Origin: an uncultured Lachnospiraceae bacterium
GTDB taxonomy: Bacteria > Bacillota > Clostridia > Lachnospirales > Lachnospiraceae
DNA: 23,678 bases
NCBI GenBank assembly: GCA_900549995.1
Contig: URQQ01000063.1
Location: forward strand, 1 to 23,678
Direction: 5' to 3'
The position numbers and the translations under genes were made by a program. Shown piece after piece: positions 14,259 through 22,122 of the stretch (the stretch's first letter is position 1; each line of letters opens with the position of its first letter). Below the pieces are notes generated by a model, which was given only the letters and a program-made list of their open reading frames with translations, made no database searches and was not told where the DNA came from.

Positions 14259-14455
14259 GGCCGCCCCCATATGCCTTCCATTGTCCGTCTCTTGAACTCT
14301 GCCACTTTCTCGATAACTTCTTTCTGTGATTCCCTTACAATGAGCCTCTTTCCGGTTGTCAGAAGGATTGTTGTGTCAGGATTCTCCGTGATCGTCTCGA
14401 TCAGGTCGCTGTTCAGCACAAACTCTTCTCCCCGAAGTTTTGTCAGTATAATCAT
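14255..14455 (-). CDS. flbD: FlbD/SwrD family flagellar protein
   Basis: A 66-residue protein: MIILTKLRGEEFVLNSDLIE, TITENPDTTILLTTGKRLIV, then a helical end (VEKVAEFKRR-like). The length and N-terminal pattern (IxLTxLxGxxFxLNxxLIExIExxPDTxIxLxxGK) fit FlbD/SwrD, which in Bacillus boosts motor torque. ATG 14455 is chosen over an upstream in-frame start at 14488 because AGGAGA lies 7 bases before it and the family starts with M-I. Its TAG stop lies inside a palindromic repeat, so the last residues (W-G-R-P) may be set by the repeat. It lies between flgE and motA, its usual place. Confidence 0.92.
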   Translation of the reverse strand: MIILTKLRGEEFVLNSDLIETITENPDTTILLTTGKRLIVRESQKEVIEKVAEFKRRTMEGIWGRP

Positions 14456-14470
14456 ATTCGTTCTCCTGCC

Positions 14471-14495
14471 CCGGGGGTGCATCAGCACACCCCGG
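14471..14495 (+). terminator. GC-rich hairpin followed by a T-run on the plus strand (antisense terminator?)
   Basis: On the plus strand, CCGGGGGTGC-ATCA-GCACACCCCGG (one bulge) is followed at once by TTTTATTT, a typical intrinsic terminator. It lies between flgE and flbD, which are read from the other strand. There the hairpin lacks a U-run and is followed by the flbD ribosome site. It would stop plus-strand transcripts that could run antisense into flgE. Confidence 0.6.
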
Positions 14496-14515
14496 TTTTA
14501 TTTAACCTCTGTTAT

Positions 14516-16192
14516 CTATCTTTTCAGGTTTACAAGTTCATTCAGAATTTCATCTGAGACGGTAATAATTCTTGAGTTCGCCTGAAATCCTCTTTCTGTT
14601 ACGATCATATCTGAGAATTCTGATGAAATATCGACATTTGACATCTCAAGCGCAGACCCTTTCAGTGCCCCGGTTCCTCCGGTTCCAGGTGCGGAACTTC
14701 TCGCTTCTCCTGAGTTTGCCGTTGCCGCAAAGTAAGAATTTCCAACTTCTTCAAGTCCTGCCGGGTTCTCAAATGTTACGAGGTCGATCCGCCCCATCTG
14801 CCACTTTCCAAGATTTGGATGCGTCGCTTCGATCACTCCGGTCGATGTAATTGAAATATTACAGCTGCTCGTTGACTGAGGTCCGCCTACATTTCCAAGT
14901 TCCAGATGGAATGTCCGAAGGCCGATATCTTTGGACTCCGCAGAAGGTGTTGCATTTCCGCCTGTGACTGTATGGAATTTTGCTCCATTTTGTGGTTCCT
15001 GTCCCTTATTCGCATCATCATCACTTCTCCATGCACTCATCAGTCCATTATAGCCAGGATGGCTCATTTCGATATAGGAACCATCTCCATCTTCATTCTT
15101 CAGAAGTACCGATTTGGCAGTGGTGCTGTTCGATGATACGTCTCCGCTGTATTTGACACCGTTTACATCCGCTGTAATTCTCCAGAATGCAAGTGTTGTC
15201 CCGTCTGCCGATGCTTCGTGGAACTCGGCATCATAATTCACATTTCCGCTTCCCTTGAACACCGGATCAATGCTGACTGATTTTGGTCTCATGCCTCCGA
15301 AGATGCCTGATACATCTTTCAGCTGCGGAAGTGTAACCTTCCCTTCTTTGATATTAAAATTCTGTCCGCAGATCTCCGCTCCTGTCAATCCTTCTGCCGG
15401 GAACAGTTCATCCCCGCCCAAAGCTGAAATTGTGAATCTTCCCGCCGGATGCGGCCCGCCGTTTGCTGACGTAATTGCCTGGTTCATCTCATTGGTGAAC
15501 TGCTCCAGGTCTGTAAACACAGAAGTCTCATTTACCCTGACCGTGATGGACCCTGTTGTGATCTCATCCGGATTTACCACAATGCTTGATCCATCCGGAA
15601 GTGAAGTATCCACAAGAAAGTTCAATGTAATATTCCCTGCGTCTGTTGTATTTTCCGCTGTAATGGTAAATGCCACATCGTTGATTGTCTCTGTCTTCGT
15701 TGCCCTTGTCGGCTCTACACTCGGTACCGTGAGCTGGATTCTGTCGCTTCCGCCGCCTCTTCCAAGAGGATCGCCTGACACTCCCAGAATAATATTACCA
15801 TTGGCATCAATCAGGTTTCCTGTCGGGTCAATATTCAGGACTCCTGCCCTGGTATAATAGATATTCCCGTCTGCATCCATAACCTGGAAGAATCCTTCTC
15901 CTGCAATCGCAACATCAAGCGCATTGTCAGTCGCCTGCAGCGCGGATCTTGACATATTCAGGTCAACACCTCCAAGCTGTGCACCGTAACCAACCTGGCT
16001 TGCATTTGTACCGCCTCTTGTCCCGGTTCCCTGTGTCGCACTGGATAACGTCTGGTAGAACACATCCTCGAATCTTGCACGGCTTGATTTAAATCCGTAT
16101 GTATTGACATTGGCTATATTGTTACCAATCACGTCCAGCCTTGTCTGGTGTGATTTCATTCCTGATACTGCTGAGTATAAAGATCTTAACAT
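14516..16192 (-). CDS. flgE: Flagellar hook protein FlgE
   Basis: A 558-residue exported axial protein that polymerises into the hook. The N-terminal part has MLRSLYSAVSGMKSHQTRLD, then VIGNNIANVNTYGFKSSRARFE and an AGEGFFQV-type strand (LDVAIAGEGFFQVMD). A large variable middle (about 150-470) is rich in Thr, Asp and Gly. The C-terminal end has VTFENPAGLEEVGNSYFAAT, then ALEMSNVDISSEFSDMIVTE and RGFQANSRIITVSDEIL. The long middle suits clostridial hooks. Ribosome site AGAGGAGAG precedes ATG 16192. Hook length would be set by FliK (18491-17172) and assembly needs the cap FlgD (17151-16648). Confidence 0.95.
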   Translation of the reverse strand: MLRSLYSAVSGMKSHQTRLDVIGNNIANVNTYGFKSSRARFEDVFYQTLSSATQGTGTRGGTNASQVGYGAQLGGVDLNMSRSALQATDNALDVAIAGEGFFQVMDADGNIYYTRAGVLNIDPTGNLIDANGNIILGVSGDPLGRGGGSDRIQLTVPSVEPTRATKTETINDVAFTITAENTTDAGNITLNFLVDTSLPDGSSIVVNPDEITTGSITVRVNETSVFTDLEQFTNEMNQAITSANGGPHPAGRFTISALGGDELFPAEGLTGAEICGQNFNIKEGKVTLPQLKDVSGIFGGMRPKSVSIDPVFKGSGNVNYDAEFHEASADGTTLAFWRITADVNGVKYSGDVSSNSTTAKSVLLKNEDGDGSYIEMSHPGYNGLMSAWRSDDDANKGQEPQNGAKFHTVTGGNATPSAESKDIGLRTFHLELGNVGGPQSTSSCNISITSTGVIEATHPNLGKWQMGRIDLVTFENPAGLEEVGNSYFAATANSGEARSSAPGTGGTGALKGSALEMSNVDISSEFSDMIVTERGFQANSRIITVSDEILNELVNLKR

Positions 16193-16213
16193 ATTCTCTC
16201 CTCTTCTAACCGC

Positions 16214-16241
16214 CCCTGTCCGTCCGTCATTCGGGACAGGG
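16214..16241. repeat. Intercistronic hairpin before flgE
   Basis: CCCTGTCC (16214-16221) pairs with GGACAGGG (16234-16241), an 8-bp perfect stem with a 12-base loop. It lies in the 70-base gap between the small flagellar operon protein gene and the flgE ribosome site. There is no U-run, so it is more likely an mRNA stability or processing hairpin than a terminator. Confidence 0.55.
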
Positions 16242-16262
16242 TGTAGCCTCCAAAAGGTCCGG

Positions 16263-16667
16263 CTATATCATTACGGTTCCATCAATATTTGTAAACACGG
16301 TTCCTTTGAGATTGCCGTCATTCACCACGGTAATCACTTTATTGTTTTTCACATTTACCACATAAGCCGTCGAGTCCACCAGAATCAACGGTTCTGTCAG
16401 GCCTTTTTCTTCCGCCAGACGAACGCCCGCATTCAGCCGCTCTATATTGGCAGTCGATACATTGACATCGCGCTGCATCACTCTCTCCATCGCATGTCTT
16501 GAAAATTCCACCTGGCTTTCTTCTTTTACTTTCTGTTCCAGCAGTTCCTGAAACGCTGTCTTCTCTCCTTTTGCCGGCTTGCCTGTCTTTTGGGATTTCT
16601 GGATCTCCACAGGGCTGCCGGTATATACAGGGGATTGAAGCCGTTTATTATACAGAATCGGATCCAT
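16263..16667 (-). CDS. Flagellar operon protein, TIGR02530 type
   Basis: A 134-residue soluble protein found between flgD and flgE in many Firmicutes. The N-terminal part (about 1-45) is polar and likely flexible. The conserved core is FSRHAMERVMQRDVNVS (about 55-71), then a helix (RLNAGVRLAEEKG), PLILVDSTAYVVNVKNNKVI (about 92-111) and a last strand pair ending GTVMI. Its role is not established; a hook-assembly function is inferred from position. ATG 16667 is chosen because AAAGGAGG is 6 bases before it and the family begins M-D-P. It overlaps the end of flgD by 20 bases, so the two are probably translated in step. Confidence 0.87.
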   Translation of the reverse strand: MDPILYNKRLQSPVYTGSPVEIQKSQKTGKPAKGEKTAFQELLEQKVKEESQVEFSRHAMERVMQRDVNVSTANIERLNAGVRLAEEKGLTEPLILVDSTAYVVNVKNNKVITVVNDGNLKGTVFTNIDGTVMI

Positions 16668-17151
16668 TATTTCCTCCTTTTTCCTGGTCTCCAGACTCTC
16701 CTTCTGTCTCTTTGGACGGTTCTTTGTCAACGATCTGCATGATCTGGTCCAGTGTAAATGATTCATTTCCCACATAACACAGGAATTCATTATCTACGAA
16801 GGATACCTTATCCACCCGTCCTTCTGTCTTCTTCAGTTCACCGCTGACCGTCATCTTGGCACCGACAATCTCTTTCCCGATCAAAGATGTGAGGAATGTT
16901 GTCTTTGAATTATAAGCCATCTCCTGCATCTGCTGCAGTGTTGTAAACTGAGCCAGCTGGGCCATATACTGTGTATCGTCCACCGGATTCATAAAGTCCT
17001 GATTTCGAAGCTGCGCAACCATGAGATTCAGAAAATCATCCATTGTGACATCTTGTTCCGAAGGGTCTGCAAATACTGCATCTATTACGTTGCCTGTCTG
17101 TTTGGTGTTTATCCTGTTCGCGGAATCAATTCCGGACATATCTGTAGGCAT
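16648..17151 (-). CDS. flgD: Flagellar hook cap protein FlgD
   Basis: A 167-residue hook-assembly scaffold. The N-terminal signature is complete: MDDFLNLMVAQLRNQDFMNP and VDDTQYMAQLAQFTTLQQMQ (about 37-76). A short domain follows (GKEIVGAKMTVSGEL, VDKVSFVDNEFLCYV, ESFTLDQIMQI). The tail is acidic and Gly/Ser-rich. It is shorter than proteobacterial FlgD, as usual in Firmicutes, where the Ig-like part is reduced. It lies 20 bases after fliK. Confidence 0.94.
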   Translation of the reverse strand: MPTDMSGIDSANRINTKQTGNVIDAVFADPSEQDVTMDDFLNLMVAQLRNQDFMNPVDDTQYMAQLAQFTTLQQMQEMAYNSKTTFLTSLIGKEIVGAKMTVSGELKKTEGRVDKVSFVDNEFLCYVGNESFTLDQIMQIVDKEPSKETEGESGDQEKGGNNGSDSV

Positions 17152-17171
17152 ATCCTGCCTCCTTTCCCTGC

Positions 17172-18491
17172 TTATACATATGCATTCAGATTCCCGTCTG
17201 CATACACTGCACGTTGTACTGCCTGTTCACTTATCACTCCTGCCTCCACGTCATTTTCGCCAAAATCTGCCTGTCTCGATGACTGAAGTTTCGCATAAAA
17301 CTGCTGGCGCTGCTGCTGATAAAAATTCTGCTGGTACGTCATCATGTCAAATCCATCCGGTTCGCTTTGGTAGATTTCTTTTACCTCCGCATTCAATGGT
17401 CTGAGCATTTCCTTTAGATTCGCCATCTCACTGCTCAGCATCTTCTGGGTTTCCGTATTCGTAACCCCGATGCTCATCGCAATCCTGCCTCCGGCGGATG
17501 CCAGATGTACGATCACTTCTCCCATGCCTTCCGGTTTCAATCTGATAGAAAACATCTGAAGTTCTTTCGAAATTCCCTGACTGATTCCGCGGGTCAGCTG
17601 TTCAGGCACCGGCATCGACTCTTTTACATCCTTCGTGTCAACGTACGGTGTACGGTAACTGCCCGTCAGATTCTGAAGCGCTGCCTCCCCCTGGTTAAAG
17701 AATGCTTTACTGTCTACCTGTTCCTGTACCTTATCAACATCCACTGGTTTTGCAGAGATCTTTTCTGTGCTCTCTTCTTTTCCTGATCCTGACACTTTTT
17801 TGGGTGCCATTGACTTCAGAACCTCTGCCTGCCCTTTCAGTGTCTCTGTCACATCATTTCCAGCCGGCTCAGACGTCTCATCTGACTGTTTTGGCATCTT
17901 CTGTACTTCCATCTGTACCCGCGGCTCTTCCTGGACTCTCGCCTTACTCTTTCCCTCCGGCAATGCCGTTCCTTTTAAACTGTCCCGGACTTCCTCCACC
18001 TGTTTCCCGGAAAGCTTTTCTGCCGCATCAGCAAGATTTTCCATGTTCGCCTCAGACTCAGGCTGTATTGTCTGGGCTGTTTTTTCCTCCTGATTCAAAG
18101 CCGTCAGGGGTACGGCCACCACTGTCTGTTCCAGTTGCCGGATTTGTTCCTCCAAAGCTGCTCCCGCATCCTTTATCTCCGGCAATACTTCTGTCAGAAT
18201 TTCTGTCTTAAGAGCCATCGCTGCCGCCTCGTAATTCTCTTTCGGCTGCGTTTCTTCTGTTTTTTCTTCTGTTCTCTGATCCGACGGCTTTTCTTCCGCT
18301 GTTTCAGCCACTGCCTCCTGGGGCGCTTTGCTTTCACAGTCTGGCTTCTTCTCCGAAACCGGCTCTTCCTTCTTCTGCGCCTTCATCGACTTTGCGAACA
18401 CCTGGTCAAATGTCACGTCAGAAACTACTCTATCCGTTTTCTGCACTTTCTGTGAAGTACTCTGTGATTGTGGTATCTTTGATACTTCCAT
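17172..18491 (-). CDS. fliK: Hook-length control protein FliK
   Basis: A 439-residue protein with an extended, Lys/Glu/Gln/Pro-rich N-terminal ruler (about 1-300) and a compact C-terminal switch domain (about 305-385): MFSIRLKPEGMGEVIVHLAS, then IAMSIGVTNTETQKML and EMLRPLNAEVKEIY. The LKPEGMGEV motif is the family hallmark; the domain binds FlhB to change export from hook to filament proteins. A Gln/Tyr-rich tail follows (YQQNFYQQQRQQFY). The ribosome site is a strong AGGAGGTGA. It lies 67 bases after fliJ, a gap that contains a palindromic repeat. Confidence 0.93.
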   Translation of the reverse strand: MEVSKIPQSQSTSQKVQKTDRVVSDVTFDQVFAKSMKAQKKEEPVSEKKPDCESKAPQEAVAETAEEKPSDQRTEEKTEETQPKENYEAAAMALKTEILTEVLPEIKDAGAALEEQIRQLEQTVVAVPLTALNQEEKTAQTIQPESEANMENLADAAEKLSGKQVEEVRDSLKGTALPEGKSKARVQEEPRVQMEVQKMPKQSDETSEPAGNDVTETLKGQAEVLKSMAPKKVSGSGKEESTEKISAKPVDVDKVQEQVDSKAFFNQGEAALQNLTGSYRTPYVDTKDVKESMPVPEQLTRGISQGISKELQMFSIRLKPEGMGEVIVHLASAGGRIAMSIGVTNTETQKMLSSEMANLKEMLRPLNAEVKEIYQSEPDGFDMMTYQQNFYQQQRQQFYAKLQSSRQADFGENDVEAGVISEQAVQRAVYADGNLNAYV

Positions 18492-18525
18492 CTCCTTTCA
18501 CCTCCTTTTTCATTTTTTATCTATC

Positions 18526-18562
18526 GGAACGTGTTTGAAAACAAGTTTCAACCACGCCCTAG
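18526..18562. repeat. Palindromic repeat, second copy, at the fliJ stop
   Basis: Read on the minus strand it begins CTAGGGCGTGGTTGAAA and folds back on TTTCAAACACGTTCC (18526-18542 with 18545-18559, allowing G-T pairs). It matches the start of the copy at 14188-14258 except for two changes. Its CTAG again supplies the TAG stop, here of fliJ. Confidence 0.75.
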
Positions 18563-19008
18563 AATCCGCCCTGCCGTATGAATTGCCCGGCAACATGTTC
18601 AGAAATCACCAGCTCCTGTTCTTTTGCCTCCGCATGACGGTATTCTTCCCACTGTTTTTCCTTCAGCTTCTCAAGTTTTGTCACCTCTTTCGAAGCTTCC
18701 ACTACAATCTCTCTCTGCTTTTCTTTTTCCTGCTCCAGAATATTTAACCTGCTCTTAATTCCGGAAAGCTGCCGCTTTCCATTTTCAATCATTGTTGTAA
18801 AAAGCCTGATCTGATAGATGGTTGTCCCTTTTCTGATTTCACGGTCCATATCAGCATGAATCTGTTCAAGCTCTGTCTCTACTTTTTTTCTCTGATTTTC
18901 ACAGCTTATGATCTGTTCCATAATCTGCCCCATCACATTCTTTTCTTTCTGCATATTCTGCTGTTGATAATCCAGCATTCTATCCAGGGAAAATTTGAAT
19001 TTCTTCAT
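18559..19008 (-). CDS. fliJ: Flagellar export protein FliJ
   Basis: A 149-residue coiled-coil protein (about 10-140 helical, many Glu/Lys/Gln heptads) that starts MKKFKFSLDRMLDYQQQN, the usual FliJ opening. FliJ joins FliH/FliI to FlhA and helps drive export. The ATG at 19008 is preferred over an in-frame ATG at 19023 because AGAGGTGG lies about 4 bases before it and family members begin M-K-K-F-x-F. Its stop TAG lies in a palindromic repeat (C-terminus ...RQGGF), so the original end may have been altered. It lies 34 bases after fliI. Confidence 0.88.
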   Translation of the reverse strand: MKKFKFSLDRMLDYQQQNMQKEKNVMGQIMEQIISCENQRKKVETELEQIHADMDREIRKGTTIYQIRLFTTMIENGKRQLSGIKSRLNILEQEKEKQREIVVEASKEVTKLEKLKEKQWEEYRHAEAKEQELVISEHVAGQFIRQGGF

Positions 19009-19021
19009 GATCCACCTCTTC

Positions 19022-19037
19022 ATAGCGTGTTAGAAAA
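19022..19037. repeat. Degenerate third copy of the palindromic repeat core
   Basis: ATAGCGTGTTAGAAAA on the plus strand matches 14 of 16 bases of the repeat core AGAGCGTGTTTGAAAA seen at the other two sites. It lies in the gap just after the fliI stop (19043). No strong hairpin remains, so it may be an eroded copy or chance. Confidence 0.4.
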
Positions 19038-19042
19038 TTGCT

Positions 19043-20347
19043 TTAATCAACCAGCCTGATCAACTGCATGATCGTTTCTTCCAATGTAAATGGTTCATCG
19101 ACTCCCTGCATCAGGAAATCATACATGCGGTCAATCTTTTCGATTGAATCATCCAGTTCTTTGTTTGTACCTTTTTTATATGCGCCAATCGATACCAGAT
19201 CATAGTTTGACTCATAAGTCGACAATATTCTTCTGAATTTTGCTGCCGCCTCTTTATGTTCCGGCAGCACAATCTCACTCATCAGACGGCTGATGCTTGC
19301 CAGCACGTCGATTGCCGGATAGTGGTTTTTCATCGCGACTTTTCTCGATAATATAATATGCCCGTCAATAATTCCCCTGACGGTGTCTGAAATCGGTTCA
19401 TTGGTATCATCTCCTTCTACCAGCACCGTATAAATCCCTGTTATGGAGCCTTCTTTAAAATTCCCGGAACGCTCCAGAAGTTTCGGAAGATCCGAATAAA
19501 TCGAAGGTGTATATCCTCTGGCTACCGGAGGCTCGCCGATACTAAGCCCGATCTCTCTCTGTGCCATCGCATACCTTGTCAGGGAATCCATCATCAGAAG
19601 AACATCCATCCCCTGATCTTTAAAATACTCTGCAATTGTAGTTGCCGTCATCGTACATTTTGACCGCATCATCGCAGACTGGTTCGATGTCGCCACCACC
19701 AGCACCGAGCGCCTGGCACCTTCTTCTCCCAGATCCCTGTTGATGAACTCTACGACTTCACGGCTTCTCTCGCCGACAAGCGCTATGACATTGACATCTG
19801 CTTTTACATTCTTCGCGATCATACCCATAAGGGTACTTTTCCCGACACCGCTTCCGGCAAATATTCCCATCCTCTGCCCTTTTCCAATCGTTAAAAGCCC
19901 ATCAATTGCCTTGACTCCAAGCGGTATAATGGAATCAATTCTGGGACGGCTCATCGGATTGGACGGTTTCCCTGTAATGGAATAATAATGTTCTCCCTCG
20001 ATTGGGCCAAGCCCGTCAATCGGAACACCAAGTGCATCTACTGTCCTTCCGATCAGATCTTTGGTCACCGGTATTTTCAGCTTGTCACCGGTATTTTTAA
20101 CTGCACTGCCGTAACCAATGCCTTCAATCTCGTCATAAGGCATCAAAAGCACCTTATTCTCACGAAAACCCACAACCTCGGCATAGGACACATGATCACT
20201 TTTGGGAACTTCAATCTCACATACATCCCCAATATTGCATTCAGGCCCTGTAGCCTCAACTGTCATTCCGACAATTTTGTCAATCCTGCCCATCTGGGTA
20301 TAAAGGGTCGCATTCTGTATGATATTTCTGGCTCTTTTTATATCCAT
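19043..20347 (-). CDS. fliI: Flagellar export ATPase FliI
   Basis: A 434-residue cytoplasmic ATPase related to F1-beta. Walker A is AGSGVGKST (about 164-172), the catalytic region has VGERSREV (E193 region), and Walker B is VLLMMDSLTRYAMAQREI (about 249-266). It also has PPVARGYTPSIYSDLPKLLE. It hydrolyses ATP to help unfold and load export substrates, with FliH as regulator and FliJ as central stalk. Length and motifs are complete. It starts at ATG 20347, 19 bases after fliH; a small hairpin covers the start codon region. Confidence 0.96.
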   Translation of the reverse strand: MDIKRARNIIQNATLYTQMGRIDKIVGMTVEATGPECNIGDVCEIEVPKSDHVSYAEVVGFRENKVLLMPYDEIEGIGYGSAVKNTGDKLKIPVTKDLIGRTVDALGVPIDGLGPIEGEHYYSITGKPSNPMSRPRIDSIIPLGVKAIDGLLTIGKGQRMGIFAGSGVGKSTLMGMIAKNVKADVNVIALVGERSREVVEFINRDLGEEGARRSVLVVATSNQSAMMRSKCTMTATTIAEYFKDQGMDVLLMMDSLTRYAMAQREIGLSIGEPPVARGYTPSIYSDLPKLLERSGNFKEGSITGIYTVLVEGDDTNEPISDTVRGIIDGHIILSRKVAMKNHYPAIDVLASISRLMSEIVLPEHKEAAAKFRRILSTYESNYDLVSIGAYKKGTNKELDDSIEKIDRMYDFLMQGVDEPFTLEETIMQLIRLVD

Positions 20348-20360
20348 GAGGTGCCCTCAT
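20346..20360 (-). promoter_or_regulatory. Small hairpin over the fliI start
   Basis: ATGAGG-GCA-CCTCAT is a perfect 6-bp stem with a 3-base loop that reaches into the fliI ATG and overlaps part of the ribosome-site region. It could lower free initiation and make fliI depend on ribosomes coming from fliH. The structure is seen; the role is inferred. Confidence 0.4.
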
Positions 20361-20366
20361 CTCCTA

Positions 20367-21131
20367 CTATGTATACAGCACTCTCAGCTGTTCCCGCAGA
20401 TTATCCAGCTGTACAAATACCGATGCATCTATAATTCCTTCTGAAGTTTCTATTCTTAAACTTCCCTCCGGAAGGTCTGCTGCCTTGACTTTAATGACGC
20501 TTTGATATCTCTCCCGGACAGGTTCCAGTTCCTGATCCAGCTTATCTGCAAACTCCATCATCTGCGAAGAAACATGAAGATTTATATTCTTCTTGTCTTT
20601 CTCCATCAGAACGACATCCTTCGCCAGCGCAATCATCTCGGCCGGATCTTCCTCAATCCGTTTGTGAAGAATTTTCTCAGCCATGCAAAGCGCAAGGCTT
20701 ACCAGCTCATTCTCAAGCGCTTCTTCATTCTGTAGTTCTGCCGACTTCACCTGTTCCAATGCTCTTCTCATCCCGTCAAGCGTATCACTCACCATGGAAG
20801 AAGCCTGTCCCATCCCCTGGGCGATCCCTTCTTCATAGGCCCGTTCCTTGATCCGCTTCACATCTTCTTCCGCCGTATTGACAATTTTATCCCTTTTGGC
20901 ATACGCGTTTTCCAGAAGCTTTGCAGCTTCCTGCGCCGCTCTCTGCCTGGCCTCATCATAGATGCGTTCCACTTCTGCATTGACACAGGTAATTCCGGTT
21001 TCACTATATCTGTATTCTTTCCGCGGTTCCTTTTTCATCTCCCTGCCCGTATGGCTGTCTTTATAAAGTTCTACCAGACGCATGCCAGGAATTGTTTCTT
21101 CTGATTTAATGATCTTAGACAATAAAATCAT
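20367..21131 (-). CDS. fliH: Flagellar export stator/regulator FliH
   Basis: A protein of about 254 residues with an N-terminal variable part, a long helical coiled coil (about 50-150, including AEVERIYDEARQRAAQEAAK and an EEGIAQGMGQASS Gly-spaced helix) and a C-terminal domain (about 150-254, AEKILHKRIEEDP, VIKVKAADLPEGSLRIET, IIDASVFVQLDNLREQL). It binds FliI and restrains its ATPase. The first possible ATG (21131) has its ribosome site only 1 base away. TTG 21122 (M-S-K-I-I), with AAGG 9 bases before it, may be the real start and would still overlap fliG by 8 bases. Confidence 0.88.
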   Translation of the reverse strand: MILLSKIIKSEETIPGMRLVELYKDSHTGREMKKEPRKEYRYSETGITCVNAEVERIYDEARQRAAQEAAKLLENAYAKRDKIVNTAEEDVKRIKERAYEEGIAQGMGQASSMVSDTLDGMRRALEQVKSAELQNEEALENELVSLALCMAEKILHKRIEEDPAEMIALAKDVVLMEKDKKNINLHVSSQMMEFADKLDQELEPVRERYQSVIKVKAADLPEGSLRIETSEGIIDASVFVQLDNLREQLRVLYT

Positions 21132-22122
21132 CCTTTCCGTCCTTGGATATCACAATCTCTCCGCTTTCTTCAAGCCTTCTGATTGTTGTGACAATTCTCT
21201 GCTGTGCCTCCTGTACGTCACTCATACGGATATTATGCAGATATTCCATATCTGTGCTGATGGTATCCCGCATCCTGGTAGACATATTTGAGAAAAATGC
21301 ATTCAGTACGTCTGGGTTCGTAACCTTAAGCGCAACCGCAATATCTTTGGAATCCACTTCCCGGATAAAACGCTGAATCGACATCGGATCAAGATATGCA
21401 ATATCCTCAAACACGAACATCAGCTTTCTGACATTGTCCGCAAGCGGAGCATCTTTGATTGTCAATTCTTCGAAGATATCTTTCTCCGTGCTCCTGTCTA
21501 CATTGTTCATAATATCAGCCACATAGTTAAGGCCGCCTACTTCCATCATCTCTTCTGACGCCGAAGTATCCAGCTTGCTTCCCACAACTTCTTCCACAAT
21601 CCTGACAATATTCGGCACTGCACGCTCCATCTTGGCAACGCGCTGCACTACATCTGTCCTTATATCTCTCGGAAGATTTTCAATAATTCTGGAAGCCTGA
21701 TCCGGCGCCGCATAAGATAAAATCAAAGCCAGTGTCTGCGGATGCTCATTCTGAATGACCGTCATCAGTGTTTTATAATCTACTTTCCTGAGAAATGCAA
21801 ACGACTTGCTCTTCAGCGCTTTGCTTACCCGGTCCAGAAGGTTTCTCGCCTGCTGCTGTCCAAACGTTTTCTCCAGAACTTCTTTGGCATAATCCTGCCC
21901 GCCTTCGGTAATGACTTTCTGCGTCAGACAGCAGTCATAGAATTCTTTGGCGATATCCTGCAGTTCATCATCCTTAATCTTTGGAAGCTTTGTCAGCTCC
22001 ACAGAGATCTGTTCAATTTCACTTTCCTTTAAATACTTATAAACCTGAGATGCATTTTCTGCACCAAGCATGGTAATAATGGTTGCCGCTTTTTCTGCCG
22101 CTCTCCTTGCTCCTTCTCCCAT
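21115..22122 (-). CDS. fliG: Flagellar motor switch protein FliG
   Basis: A 335-residue rotor protein. The N-terminal domain (about 1-100) binds FliF, the middle domain has the EHPQ motif at 126-129 for FliM binding, and the C-terminal domain (about 195-335) has KLMFVFEDIAYLDPMSIQ and REVDSKDIAVALK with the charged ridge that meets MotA. All parts are present at normal length. ATG 22122 follows the fliF stop directly (TAA-ATG), with AGGAGG inside the fliF end, so translation is tightly coupled. Confidence 0.97.
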   Translation of the reverse strand: MGEGARRAAEKAATIITMLGAENASQVYKYLKESEIEQISVELTKLPKIKDDELQDIAKEFYDCCLTQKVITEGGQDYAKEVLEKTFGQQQARNLLDRVSKALKSKSFAFLRKVDYKTLMTVIQNEHPQTLALILSYAAPDQASRIIENLPRDIRTDVVQRVAKMERAVPNIVRIVEEVVGSKLDTSASEEMMEVGGLNYVADIMNNVDRSTEKDIFEELTIKDAPLADNVRKLMFVFEDIAYLDPMSIQRFIREVDSKDIAVALKVTNPDVLNAFFSNMSTRMRDTISTDMEYLHNIRMSDVQEAQQRIVTTIRRLEESGEIVISKDGKDDFIV

